NCBI RefSeq assembly: GCF_018343795.1
Contig: NZ_CP074346.1
Coordinates: forward strand, 434,001 to 498,000
Length of the DNA: 64,000 nucleotides
Direction: 5' to 3'
Source of the DNA: Phocoenobacter atlanticus subsp. cyclopteri
GTDB lineage: Bacteria; Pseudomonadota; Gammaproteobacteria; Enterobacterales; Pasteurellaceae
Both the position numbers and the translations under genes were made by a program. The notes below the pieces were generated by a model that was not told the DNA's origin, searched no databases, and saw only the letters and a list, made by a program, of their open reading frames with translations. Every line of letters begins with the position of its first letter. The first letter of the stretch is position 1. Shown one piece after another: positions 54,692 through 64,000 of the stretch.

Positions 54692-56482
54692 ATGGAAACC
54701 AAACTATTTCGTTATAACACTCTGTTTTTATCTGTACTCACATTACTTGTTACTGCTTGTGGTTCAGGTTCAAATAATAGTCCAACAGACACATCTTCTT
54801 CTGTAGTCCCAGATACTGGAACTTCAGGAAATTCAGGAACTTCAGGCACTTCAGGAAATTCAGGAACTTCAGGAACTTCAGGAAATTCAGGAACTTCAGG
54901 AAATTCAGGAACTTCAGGAAATTCAGGAACTTCAGGAACTTCAGGAAATTCAGGAACTTCAGGAAATTCAGGAACTTCAGGAACTTCAGAAAATTCAGAA
55001 AATTCAGAAAATTCAGAAAATTCAGAAAATTCAGTAAATTCGGGTAATTCAGAAAATTCAGGAAATTCAGAAAATTCAGAAAATTCAGAAAATTCAGGAA
55101 ATTCAGGAAATTCAGAAAATTCAGGAAATTCAGGAAATTCAGGAAATTCAGGAAATTCAGGAAATTCAGGAAATTCGGGTAATTCAGGAAATTCGGGAAA
55201 TTCAGGAGCTTCAGGTAATTCAGGAACTTCAGGTAATTCAGGAAATAATGGTAACTCAGGAGGCGGTACAGATCATTTTACTGCTATTAATAATAGTAAA
55301 ATCATTACCTCTCCAAGCATGGTAGCAAGTAATATTTGGCATAGTAGTCAAACAAAAAAAGTAGCAAGTTTATCTGCTTATGATAAAGCACAAGTGTTAA
55401 AGGTATTGAAAAAAACAAATGAATATCGTCAAGCTGTTGGTAAACCACCTTTAGAATGGGACGAAAAATTAGCAGCTTATGCACAAATGCGTTCTCAAGA
55501 GTTAGTAAAACAATATGGGCATACAAGACCTAATGGAACGGATTCATCTTCTGAAATTATTATAACTTACGGAGCAGTTGGTGAGAATATTGCCGTAGGA
55601 CAAGATAATGCAGAGGATGTATCACTAGGTTGGAAGAATAGTCCGGGACACTATAGAAGTATGATTAGTGGCAATTTTAGTAGAATTGGAATTGGTTTAG
55701 TACGTGTACCTAAAGCTTCTGATCCTCAGGGATATACATATTATTGGACACAAACTTTTGGTGGTGGTAATGCAGAAAGCCCTTATACTTTTGATGAAAA
55801 TCGCAAGCCAAAAGAACCTGATGTGATTAATATTTTGGGTAACAATATTGTTCTTCTTGAGGAAAATAAATTGGATATTCAAGGGGGAGAAGAGGTTGCT
55901 AGTAATGCAAGTATTGCTTATAAGAGAGGTCAGTTACGACACCCTGCATATAGCAAAAGTTTAAAATTTAGTTATGATGGTTTTGATGCTATTGTCCAAG
56001 ATCCTAAAGCTACTGGTTTTGAATATCAAACTTTTGGGGAGATTGTTGATGGTAATCAGTTCCCTGTTCAATATGTTAATATTGGTAAAGCAACCACTCC
56101 TAATGATATCTCAATTTTGAGAGCAACTTATAAAGGTGTTGCATTAGGAAGTGTTAGCCAACATAAACATTATTATTCAGATGTAACTGCAGATATTGCT
56201 GATAAGAATATGCATATAGTCTTTAGTAATACACGTTTTAATTATCAAGGTGACGATGTTGCTTTCTTTTCTCCAAATACACCACAAGGAAGAGGTTTAA
56301 ACTTTAGTGAAAATATGCAGTGGGATAGTCAAAAGCATCGTTTTGTTAAAGAAGATACTCAAGGTAACCATATTCATGCCCATTTTTATGGTCCAAATGG
56401 TGAGGAAATTGGTGGACAGTTTGATCGTGATGTTACGGATCTTGGGCGATATAGAGGTGCTTTTGGAGCAAAAAAACAGTAA
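54692..56482 (+). CDS. Surface lipoprotein with repeat stalk, CAP/SCP domain and TbpB-like C-terminal barrel, copy 2
   Basis: 596 residues from ATG 54692 (after GGAG), a duplicate of the gene at 51763. Signal and lipobox are the same. The stalk (about residues 42-192) is longer and, in its middle, turns acidic: Ser-Glu-Asn units replace Ser-Gly-Asn. The CAP domain keeps the His (GHTRPNG), Glu (GENIAVG) and His (SPGHYRSMI), but the loop around the first His differs completely from copy 1 ([17 protein letters not shown] against EIAEKYNPPHKRPDGKDWSS). The C-terminal barrel is almost identical. It lies between two broken rng fragments, so it came with the tandem duplication. Confidence 0.85.
   Translation: METKLFRYNTLFLSVLTLLVTACGSGSNNSPTDTSSSVVPDTGTSGNSGTSGTSGNSGTSGTSGNSGTSGNSGTSGNSGTSGTSGNSGTSGNSGTSGTSENSENSENSENSENSVNSGNSENSGNSENSENSENSGNSGNSENSGNSGNSGNSGNSGNSGNSGNSGNSGNSGASGNSGTSGNSGNNGNSGGGTDHFTAINNSKIITSPSMVASNIWHSSQTKKVASLSAYDKAQVLKVLKKTNEYRQAVGKPPLEWDEKLAAYAQMRSQELVKQYGHTRPNGTDSSSEIIITYGAVGENIAVGQDNAEDVSLGWKNSPGHYRSMISGNFSRIGIGLVRVPKASDPQGYTYYWTQTFGGGNAESPYTFDENRKPKEPDVINILGNNIVLLEENKLDIQGGEEVASNASIAYKRGQLRHPAYSKSLKFSYDGFDAIVQDPKATGFEYQTFGEIVDGNQFPVQYVNIGKATTPNDISILRATYKGVALGSVSQHKHYYSDVTADIADKNMHIVFSNTRFNYQGDDVAFFSPNTPQGRGLNFSENMQWDSQKHRFVKEDTQGNHIHAHFYGPNGEEIGGQFDRDVTDLGRYRGAFGAKKQ
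54823..55262 (+). repeat. 9-bp tandem repeat coding for the stalk, copy 2
   Basis: About 48 units of TCAGGAACT / TCAGGAAAT, with a central block of TCAGAAAAT units (Ser-Glu-Asn) at about 54985-55110. Length and composition differ from copy 1. Confidence 0.93.
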
Positions 56483-57506
56483 ATATACAAATTATTAAAT
56501 AATATTAATGAAAAATTAGGCGAGGGGATTCTTTAGCCTAATTTTTTTATAAGATTAAAAAAATCTTACCACTTACAGCACCTTATAAATCTGTTAAAAT
56601 TATTCTAGGCAACGTAATTCTCCGTTTAGTTGATTTTGGCGAATTTATTATAACAGATTTTTACGTTGCTTATTTTTTAGGTTCAAAAGATCAGCACCCC
56701 CTAGAAAAAGGCACCTTTTTACACGTTGCTGAAGGTGTGTCAGAAGAGAATTTGCAACAAGATGCGATATTTCTAAAACAGTTATGGCGTAAAATAATAG
56801 AAAGGTACTATATAGTGGTGCAACTCAGACTCTCTTTGACGCTTATGGTGTAGAAGAATATATTCAAAAGGGATTAGAAAAGAGAGTTGATTTAAAGTCT
56901 GGTGGTTATTTAATCATTGACCAAACAGAAGCAATGACAACTATTGATATTAATACAGGGGCTTTTGTTGGACATTGAAACCTTGAACAGACAGTATTTA
57001 ATACTAATATTGAAGCAACTAAAGCCATTGCACATCAGCTACAGTTACGTAATCTTGGCGGTATTATTATTGATTTTATTGATATGCAAGATGAAGAACA
57101 TCAACAGCGAGTATTACAATCTTTAGAGGAAGCATTGAGTAAGGATCGAGTAAAAACAAATGTGAATGGTTTTACTCAGCTTGGTTTAGTTGAAATGACC
57201 CGCAAACGCATCCGAGAAAGTTTAGAGCATATTTTGTGTGAAGATTGCCCTGCTTGTAAGGGAAAAGGTGTACAAAAAACGGTTGAAACGGTATGTTATG
57301 AAATTCAGCGAGAAATTGTATGAGTGCATCATCTTTTCTCAGCTGAACGTTTTGTGGTTTATGCTTCAAAAAATGTGGCTGATTATCTTATCAATGAAGA
57401 ATCTCACGCTTTATTAGCACAATTAGAGGTTTTTATTGAGAAAAGAATAGAAATAAGAATAGAACCTTTTTATAGTCAAGAACAGTTTGATGCGATTGTA
57501 ATGTAA
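56483..57506 (+). repeat. Direct repeat, unit 2 (spacer plus broken rng 3' part)
   Basis: Second copy of 53497-54520, offset 2986 bp. Divergence rises after about 57120. Confidence 0.9.
56732..57506 (+). pseudogene. Broken rng 3' fragment, second
   Basis: Same internal deletion and same TGA (56975) as the first fragment, plus a further stop: CGT of the intact gene is TGA at 57321-57323 (GTATGAGTGCATC). Downstream sequence (MHHLFSAERFVVYASKNV) diverges more from the intact gene than the first fragment does. It sits next to a terminator hairpin (57541) and rmuC, so it may be the original 3' end of the chromosomal rng locus. Confidence 0.87.
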
Positions 57507-57540
57507 AAAGTATAAGTAAAAGAAAAATTTTATGTTGCAG

Positions 57541-57568
57541 TGGTGGGGTTATTGGTATAATCCCACCA
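57541..57568 (+). terminator. Hairpin between the last rng fragment and rmuC
   Basis: TGGTGGG-TTAT pairs with ATAA-CCCACCA; a T-rich stretch follows. Likely terminator of the rng locus. Confidence 0.6.
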
Positions 57569-57598
57569 TTTACTTTACTAAAGGATAAGAGTTTGAAT

Positions 57599-59026
57599 AT
57601 GGATACATTTTATGGGTTATACGGTGTTTTAGCTATTGTTATTTTGATTGCAGGATTACTTTTTTTCAATCGGTATTATCTTCAACAGCAGTTAGCAGAG
57701 GTTTCTCGTAAATATACTCTTTTAACAGAGGAGAAAACAAAACTAGAGCAGTGGGCGATTGAGAAAAATACTAAACTAGAAATGACGCTTGAACAACTGA
57801 AAGAGCGAAATACTTCTTTTTTAGATATACAGCAACAAAATCAATCTTTGTCTTCTCAATTAAATCAAACTCAATTGGAACTCGCTCAGTTGCGTACCAC
57901 GTTATATGAAAAACAGGCAAATTTTGAAGAGCAGCAACGTAATTTTGTAGAAGTAAAACAGCAGTTAAATACGGAGTTTCAACATCTTGCTCAAAAGATT
58001 CTAGATGAAAAAACAAAATCCTTTAGTGAAAATAATCAATCTTCAATGAATTTGTTGTTAAAACCTTTTAAAGAGCAGATCGATCAGTTTCAGAAACGTG
58101 TTAATGAAGTGCATAGTGAGTCTGTAAAAGGGAATGCGAATTTAGAATCTGAAATTAAACGAATATTGGATATTGGTCTTTCAATGTCACAAGAAGCGCA
58201 GAATTTAACAACTGCATTAAAAGGTAATAATAAAGTAGTGGGGAATTGGGGTGAAATTCAGCTTGAAAGTGCATTACAGTCTGCAGGATTATTAAAAGAT
58301 CATCATTACCTTGAACAAGAGAGTTATCGTAATGATGAAGGAAAACGTTTTGCACCAGATTTTGTGGTTAAATTACCAGACAATAAACACCTTGTTTTAG
58401 ATAGCAAAGTATCGTTAGTGGCTTATGATCAAGCGGTACGATCAGATGAACATTTTGCAATTTCTCAAGCGTTAAATGAACATTGCAAATCGTTACGTAC
58501 CCATATTGATGGACTTTCTAAGAAAAATTATAGTCAGTTATTAGGTATCACCAGCCCTGATTTTGTGTTGATGTTTGTTCCCATTGAACCTGCTTACATT
58601 GAAGCAATGAAACACGATCCTCAATTGTTTAATTATGGTTATGAACGCAATGTCATTTTAGTTTCTCATACGACATTAATGCCAATTTTACGTACTGTGG
58701 CAAATTTATGGCGAATTGAACGAGGCAATACAGAAGCTCGTGAAATCAGTGAAAAAGCAGGGGATATTTATAATCAAGTCTGTGTAATTGCAGAGCGTTT
58801 AAACAGCTTAGGAAAAACATTAACCACAGTGAATAAACACTATAATGATACAGTGACATCTGTTGTTGGACAGCGTGGATTAGTAGGAAAAGTCGAGCGT
58901 TTTCAAAGTCTTTCCGCAAAAGCAATTCAAAGTAAACCACCACAAATAGAGCCATTAACCAATGATTTTGATACTACTCGTTTAGAATTATTGGTTGAAC
59001 AGCAAAAAGATAAAATAGAGCAGTAG
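57599..59026 (+). CDS. rmuC: RmuC family DNA recombination protein
   Basis: About 475 residues. One N-terminal helix (about residues 6-24), a long coiled coil (about 30-160, EVSRKYTLLTEEKTKLEQ onward), then the RmuC domain of restriction-nuclease-like fold with NWGEIQLESALQSAGL and HLVLDSKVSLVAYDQAV (Asp/Lys of a PD-(D/E)XK-like core). RmuC limits inversions at short repeats in E. coli. The start may be TTG 57593, which is better spaced from AAGGA, or ATG 57599. pabA follows by 3 bp. Confidence 0.92.
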   Translation: MDTFYGLYGVLAIVILIAGLLFFNRYYLQQQLAEVSRKYTLLTEEKTKLEQWAIEKNTKLEMTLEQLKERNTSFLDIQQQNQSLSSQLNQTQLELAQLRTTLYEKQANFEEQQRNFVEVKQQLNTEFQHLAQKILDEKTKSFSENNQSSMNLLLKPFKEQIDQFQKRVNEVHSESVKGNANLESEIKRILDIGLSMSQEAQNLTTALKGNNKVVGNWGEIQLESALQSAGLLKDHHYLEQESYRNDEGKRFAPDFVVKLPDNKHLVLDSKVSLVAYDQAVRSDEHFAISQALNEHCKSLRTHIDGLSKKNYSQLLGITSPDFVLMFVPIEPAYIEAMKHDPQLFNYGYERNVILVSHTTLMPILRTVANLWRIERGNTEAREISEKAGDIYNQVCVIAERLNSLGKTLTTVNKHYNDTVTSVVGQRGLVGKVERFQSLSAKAIQSKPPQIEPLTNDFDTTRLELLVEQQKDKIEQ

Positions 59027-59029
59027 TAG

Positions 59030-59593
59030 ATGATACTTATTATAGATAATCACGACTCCTTTACCTTTAATTTAGTGGATTTATTCCGCAAAATTAAGGT
59101 GCAAGTAGAGGTTGTCTCTGTAGAAAACTTAGAACTAGATAAGATTGAAAAATATAGTCATATTTTAATCTCTCCAGGACCCGATGTACCGAGTGCCTAC
59201 CCAATATTATTTGAAATATTGCAACGTTATTCACAAACAAAATCTATTTTGGGGGTTTGCTTAGGACATCAAGTGTTGTGTGAGTTTTTTGGTGGACAGC
59301 TATATAATTTAAATAGAGTAAGACACGGTCAGAAAAGCCAATTACGTTATATCAATAAAAGCCCTATTTTTAAAAATCTTCCAGCAACATTTAATGTCGG
59401 TTTATACCACTCTTGGGCAGTTTTGCAAAATTCACTTAATAACTCACCGCTTGAAGTAACCGCTATTTGTGATGAAAATATTGTAATGGCAGTACAACAT
59501 CAAAATCTACCTATTTATGGGGTACAGTTTCACCCTGAATCTTTTATGACTGAATTTGGAAGGAAAATATTACAGAATTGGCTGGATGTTTAG
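59030..59593 (+). CDS. pabA: PabA/TrpG-type glutamine amidotransferase
   Basis: A 187-residue class I amidotransferase subunit giving ammonia from glutamine to aminodeoxychorismate or anthranilate synthase. Nucleophile Cys in GVCLGHQVL (about residue 78), His/Glu in GVQFHPESFMTEFG (about 166), and the N-terminal IIDNHDSFTFNL. No pabB or trpE lies beside it in the window, so folate versus tryptophan cannot be settled; PabA is favoured because tryptophan genes are absent. It is 3 bp after rmuC, probably co-transcribed. Confidence 0.85.
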   Translation: MILIIDNHDSFTFNLVDLFRKIKVQVEVVSVENLELDKIEKYSHILISPGPDVPSAYPILFEILQRYSQTKSILGVCLGHQVLCEFFGGQLYNLNRVRHGQKSQLRYINKSPIFKNLPATFNVGLYHSWAVLQNSLNNSPLEVTAICDENIVMAVQHQNLPIYGVQFHPESFMTEFGRKILQNWLDV

Positions 59594-59975
59594 GGTAATT
59601 GTAAATTTTTAACTGGATGTCACCGCTATATTTTATCAATTCATCATATAACCCATTGATGTATAAATATATTTTAGAGACAGGGCATACCCTGTTTGTC
59701 CTTACATCAGGAATTAAATTTGTAAATTTTTGATTTGATTTACCCGCTATTTATATTGAACCATTAGATTGTGAAGAAATAGGTATTAAAGAAAATTAAA
59801 TAAAAGATTGAGTAATACCAGTATAAATTTCATTTTTGTCTCAAAAAATTTGTAAATTTTTATAAAGATGTGACCGCTTATGATTTTATTCTAAACTTGA
59901 TTCAGGTAGAATGATAAGGTATTTTAAAAATAACAAATTTATAACTTATTAACTTAACGTAGAAACTTAAAAACT
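59594..59975. other. Spacer with three extended uptake-signal-like elements
   Basis: No gene in 382 bp before smpB. Three similar elements, all in reverse orientation: 59597-59640, 59716-59754 and 59846-59880, each a GTAAATTTTT run followed by CACCGCTAT, TACCCGCTAT or TGACCGCTTAT. A palindrome CAGGGCATACCCTG is at 59681. Confidence 0.6.
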
Positions 59976-60455
59976 ATGGCGAAAGCAAAGAAAAAATCAG
60001 CAGATAATACGATTGCTCAAAATAAGCGAGCGAGACACGAATATTTTATTGATGATGAAGTAGAAGCAGGGTTAGAATTACAGGGCTGGGAAGTGAAATC
60101 TTTACGAGCGGGTAAAGCGAATATCGGTGATAGCTATGTGATTTTTAAAGATGGCGAGGCTTTTTTATTTGGGGCAAATTTTACGCCATTGAGCGTTGCA
60201 TCAAGCCACGTGGTATGCGATCCAACTCGTACTCGCAAACTGTTATTAAGTCGTCGTCAATTAGACTCGCTTTTTGGTAAATTAAACCGTGAAGGCTATA
60301 CTATTGTTGCAACGGCACTTTATTGGAAAGGAGCGTGGGCAAAAATAAAAATTGGTTTAGCAAAAGGTAAAAAACTTTACGATAAACGAGCTGACGTTAA
60401 AGATCGTGAATGGCAAGTTGCAAAAAGCCGTATTATGAAAAATGCGGCACGATAA
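59976..60455 (+). CDS. smpB: SsrA-binding protein SmpB
   Basis: A 159-residue OB-fold RNA-binding protein that brings tmRNA to stalled ribosomes. Family blocks: [37 protein letters not shown] and [21 protein letters not shown]. The basic C-terminal tail ([18 protein letters not shown]) is the part that enters the mRNA channel. tmRNA itself is not in this window. serS follows 46 bp later. Confidence 0.96.
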   Translation: MAKAKKKSADNTIAQNKRARHEYFIDDEVEAGLELQGWEVKSLRAGKANIGDSYVIFKDGEAFLFGANFTPLSVASSHVVCDPTRTRKLLLSRRQLDSLFGKLNREGYTIVATALYWKGAWAKIKIGLAKGKKLYDKRADVKDREWQVAKSRIMKNAAR

Positions 60456-60483
60456 TTTTCAAATTCAGTTTAAAATTAAATAA

Positions 60484-61806
<1,323 letters not shown>

Positions 61807-62047
61807 TCGTTGTGATTGAGCATTGTACTAACGCTTTTTCCAAGATTATATCTTAGCGTTTTATACATAACAGACAAATGAGTTGGTTTTTATTATTTTA
61901 TTATTTTATTAATAATTATCAACTCTTTTTTATTTTTATGAAAATGAACTTTTAGTAGATATGCAAAATATATTTTTGTATGGTCATTTATAGATGTGTT
62001 TTTTTGTATATTAAATCAATTATTTTTTACTATGAAGTAAGAAAAAA

Positions 62048-62226
62048 CCCGAAGTGCCGTGACTAGAGTAAGTCCTTGAACCATTCGGTTCAAGGGAGTC
62101 TGTATGACTGTTTTTAGGCTTCTCGAATAAACGAGCCTGCACACCAACAGTAAAAACGTGACTCAAAGAGTTTTAGATATCGGCTCAGGGACATTACTAG
62201 TTCACGCACACCTCAGGCAAGGGAAT
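62048..62226 (-). ncRNA. ssrS: 6S RNA
   Basis: On the minus strand the segment reads like 6S RNA, which binds sigma70 RNA polymerase in stationary phase. Recognisable pieces in order: GTCCCTGAGCCGATAT, GTGTGCAGGCTCG, CGAGAAGCCTAAAAAC, and the hairpin CCTTGAACC / GGTTCAAGG. The ends pair (CTGAGGTGTGCGTGA with TCACGGCACTTCGG) to close the long rod, and a T run follows. About 179 nt. It lies just downstream of zapA on the same strand, the conserved zapA-ssrS order of gamma-proteobacteria. Ends are approximate. Confidence 0.92.
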
Positions 62227-62270
62227 ATTACTGGAATTTGCGTTATTTTTCTAGTCTTTATTTGAGGAAA

Positions 62271-62603
62271 TCATTCATTTTTAGTTTTTTGTTGAATATT
62301 AAAAGAAGATTCCGTTGGAATTTTTAATTTTTCTAATGATAAATCCAACTTTTTAAGACAAGACACTAAGGTATTTTGAGTTTCTCTATTTTTATTTTTC
62401 TCTTGTGTTAATTCAAATTGCAAATTTAATGCAATAATAATTAACACTTTTTCAAGTTGAATAATTTTTGATTGATCTTTTAATTTTGCTACACGTCCTT
62501 CTAATAACAGTGCAGATTCAAGCAATTCCTCTTGTTGTTCATCTGGACAATAGAGTTTGATTAATTGCCCTAATATCTGAATTTCAATATTATTATTTTG
62601 CAT
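62271..62603 (-). CDS. zapA: Cell division protein ZapA
   Basis: A 110-residue FtsZ-ring stabiliser. It has the ZapA pattern: N-terminal IEIQILGQLIKLYCPDEQQEEL beta region, then a long coiled coil (about residues 25-95) for dimer and tetramer formation. Length matches E. coli ZapA (109). Its position next to 6S RNA and divergent from ygfB is the conserved order, which supports the call. Start at the ATG facing ygfB. Confidence 0.9.
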   Translation of the reverse strand: MQNNNIEIQILGQLIKLYCPDEQQEELLESALLLEGRVAKLKDQSKIIQLEKVLIIIALNLQFELTQEKNKNRETQNTLVSCLKKLDLSLEKLKIPTESSFNIQQKTKNE

Positions 62604-62666
62604 AAAACCTCACGTAATTCAAAAATTTTTGGTATTATGCCACCCTTTGGGAGAATAAAAAAGACT

Positions 62667-63227
62667 ATGACGACAATACAAGTAAATAGAATTAAAAAAT
62701 TACTCAGTGAATTACAAGTTGACTATACTGTAGCTGAATTACATGGTTTTTTAGGAGGATTGATTGCTGGAGGGATTAAAGATGATTCTTGGAAAGTTTT
62801 TTTTCAGCAATTTATTAATGATGGTAATGATTTATCACCAAATACATCAACAAAATTAACAACTCTTTATACACAATTAATAATAGCTTTTAAGAAAGAA
62901 GACGTTTTATTTTCTTTGTGGTTACCACAAGATAAAAAAGAAATTCCAATTCTCGTTGATGGCATTGGGGAATGGACTAGCAATTTTATGTTAGGTCTTG
63001 GATTGGCACAACCTTATATTCAAAAAGAAGTGAAAGAAATAAATGAAGTACTTAATGATCTTAGTGAAATATCAAAATTAAGTTATTGTAAAGAGGATGA
63101 TCCAATAGAGTCAGTAGAAGCGGCAGAAGAGATATTAGATTATCTGCACAGCGTAACACTATTTTTGTATAATCACTTTTCTTCATTTGTATTAGTTCAG
63201 ACAAGATCTGACAATAATACTCCTTGA
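62667..63227 (+). CDS. ygfB: YgfB family protein (UPF0149)
   Basis: A 186-residue YecA/YgfB-family protein of unclear biochemical role. ATG 62667 follows GGGAGA and begins MTTIQVNRIKKLL; earlier in-frame codons run into the zapA promoter area. Family blocks are AELHGFLGGLIAGG near residue 24 and IGEWTSNFMLGLGLAQ near 102. In relatives ygfB lies upstream of pepP and divergent from zapA; here the neighbour downstream is an insertion-sequence remnant and no pepP is seen. Confidence 0.9.
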   Translation: MTTIQVNRIKKLLSELQVDYTVAELHGFLGGLIAGGIKDDSWKVFFQQFINDGNDLSPNTSTKLTTLYTQLIIAFKKEDVLFSLWLPQDKKEIPILVDGIGEWTSNFMLGLGLAQPYIQKEVKEINEVLNDLSEISKLSYCKEDDPIESVEAAEEILDYLHSVTLFLYNHFSSFVLVQTRSDNNTP

Positions 63228-63296
63228 AAAAAATAAAGTTACTTGTTTTGATAAGGGTGTTAAAACTTAAATCAAAAACACTAAGAGGTAACTCTT

Positions 63297-63533
63297 ATGT
63301 ACTATACTAACAATCAAATCATCAAGCATAAAGTTGGTTTATTAAATTTAGCTGAATAATTAGGCAATATTTTTAAAGCTTGTAAGATAATGAGTATCTT
63401 AAGAGATACTTTTTATCGTTATCAATATCTCACTCAAACCAGTGGTATTGATACCCTAATTAATAAAATAGAAGAATCACCAATCTTAAAAACTTATAAA
63501 AAAAGTTGCTATTGGAGGAATTTTTTTTACTGA
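63297..63533 (+). pseudogene. Remnant of an IS481-type transposase (N-terminus)
   Basis: One frame from ATG 63297 to TGA 63533, with an internal TAA after ...LLNLAE, reads HKVGLLNLAE-stop-LGNIFKACKIMSILRDTFYRYQ and then GIDTLINKIEESP. This resembles the helix-turn-helix start of IS481-family transposases, where I recall LGLLNLAEELGNVSQACK and SRDTFYRY. The catalytic domain is absent, so it is a dead fragment. No terminal repeats are evident. Similarity is from memory. Confidence 0.6.
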
Positions 63534-63704
63534 TTCACAAGTAAAAATGTGATGCCGTTCTTTTTATTATAATATTTGATTAATTTCTATTCAATTATAA
63601 TTTTGTTATCGGATTTGTTGAGATAAATTAATTATTTTCCTTGTAATTTTACTCATTTTTGATAGATTTAGTAGGTTTTGTATAATTAAATATTAGGTTG
63701 AATT

Positions 63705-64000
63705 ATGAACCAGAAATTAGAACTAATTAAATCATCGATTAAATCTATCCCAAATTACCCAAAGGAAGGGATTGTTTTTCGTGATATCACATCACTTTTA
63801 GAAGTTCCTGCCGCATTTCAAGCAGCAGTGGATATTATGGTTGAGCAATTTAAAGATAAAGGGATTACTAAAGTTGTGGGAACTGAATCTCGTGGTTTTA
63901 TTTTTGGGGCACCTGTGGCATTAGCATTGGAATTGCCTTTTTTTTTAGTGCGTAAGCCAAATAAATTACCACGTGAAGTAATTTCTCAATCTTATGAATT
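63705..64000 (+). CDS. apt: Adenine phosphoribosyltransferase, 5' part (runs off the window)
   Basis: The first about 98 codons of Apt, which salvages adenine to AMP using PRPP. It starts at ATG 63705 with [18 protein letters not shown], the family opening, then [15 protein letters not shown] and RKPNKLPRE. The frame is open to the end of the window, through a T9 run that stays in frame (Leu-Pro-Phe-Phe-Leu). The PRPP-binding motif would lie beyond position 64000. Confidence 0.94.
   Translation, partial: MNQKLELIKSSIKSIPNYPKEGIVFRDITSLLEVPAAFQAAVDIMVEQFKDKGITKVVGTESRGFIFGAPVALALELPFFLVRKPNKLPREVISQSYE

Overview
The window looks like a chromosomal segment of a Pasteurellaceae bacterium (gamma-proteobacteria). 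The grounds are low G+C, gene content and order typical of the family (ftnA-ftnB, cysQ-zwf-pgl-gnd, hflD-purB, zapA next to 6S RNA), and many copies of a DNA uptake signal with core ACAAGCGGT (for example 48137-48145, 42072-42080, reverse 12052-12060) followed by A/T-rich runs such as AAATTTGCAAA. That core is the Actinobacillus pleuropneumoniae type rather than the H. influenzae type (AAGTGCGGT). I cannot name the species.

Layout. 1-4.6 kb: cold-shock protein, bamE, yejK, a DUF188 protein and argG. 4.9-20.4 kb is a galactose/lactose block: mglBAC importer, a GalR/GalS-type repressor, galTKM, metK (with met boxes), a frameshifted lacI-type repressor and lacYZ. The control regions contain near-perfect CRP sites and LacI/GalR-family operators. 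galE is not in the window. 20.5-26.9 kb: an emrRAB-like efflux operon, two ferritins, cysK and zapG. 27-30 kb: hflD-purB and a frameshifted membrane protein. 30.4-36.6 kb: a TonB-dependent receptor, an M16 protease (PqqL/FusC type) and an SbmA-like peptide importer, resembling the E. coli yddAB-pqqL and Pectobacterium fus protein-import systems. 36.7-48 kb: DUF1904 protein, argH, a zinc alcohol dehydrogenase, a CobW-type GTPase, cysQ, zwf and pgl, then three tandem paralogues of an uncharacterised membrane-anchored protein, then gnd. 48.2-50 kb: ycaO.

50.1-57.5 kb is the most unusual region. An intact rng (RNase G) is followed by a lipoprotein gene, a broken rng 3' fragment, a second copy of the lipoprotein gene and another broken rng fragment (repeat period 2986 bp). 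Each lipoprotein has a hypervariable Ser/Gly/Asn/Thr repeat stalk, a CAP/SCP domain with the His-Glu-His residues, and a C-terminal segment resembling the TbpB-type beta-barrel of Slam-dependent surface lipoproteins. 57.6-64 kb: rmuC, a pabA-like amidotransferase, smpB, serS, 6S RNA, zapA, ygfB, an IS481-like remnant and the start of apt.

Four genes (mglC, lacI-like, the 29.2 kb membrane protein and the third pgl-gnd paralogue) are each broken by one missing base, mostly in a homopolymer. This may mean slippage biology, but the uniform direction also fits assembly error and should be checked first. Intergenic DNA is rich in repeats: inverted REP-like pairs, uptake-signal pairs forming terminators, extended uptake-signal-like elements, and an 8-copy ATGATATAA array that runs directly into a start codon.
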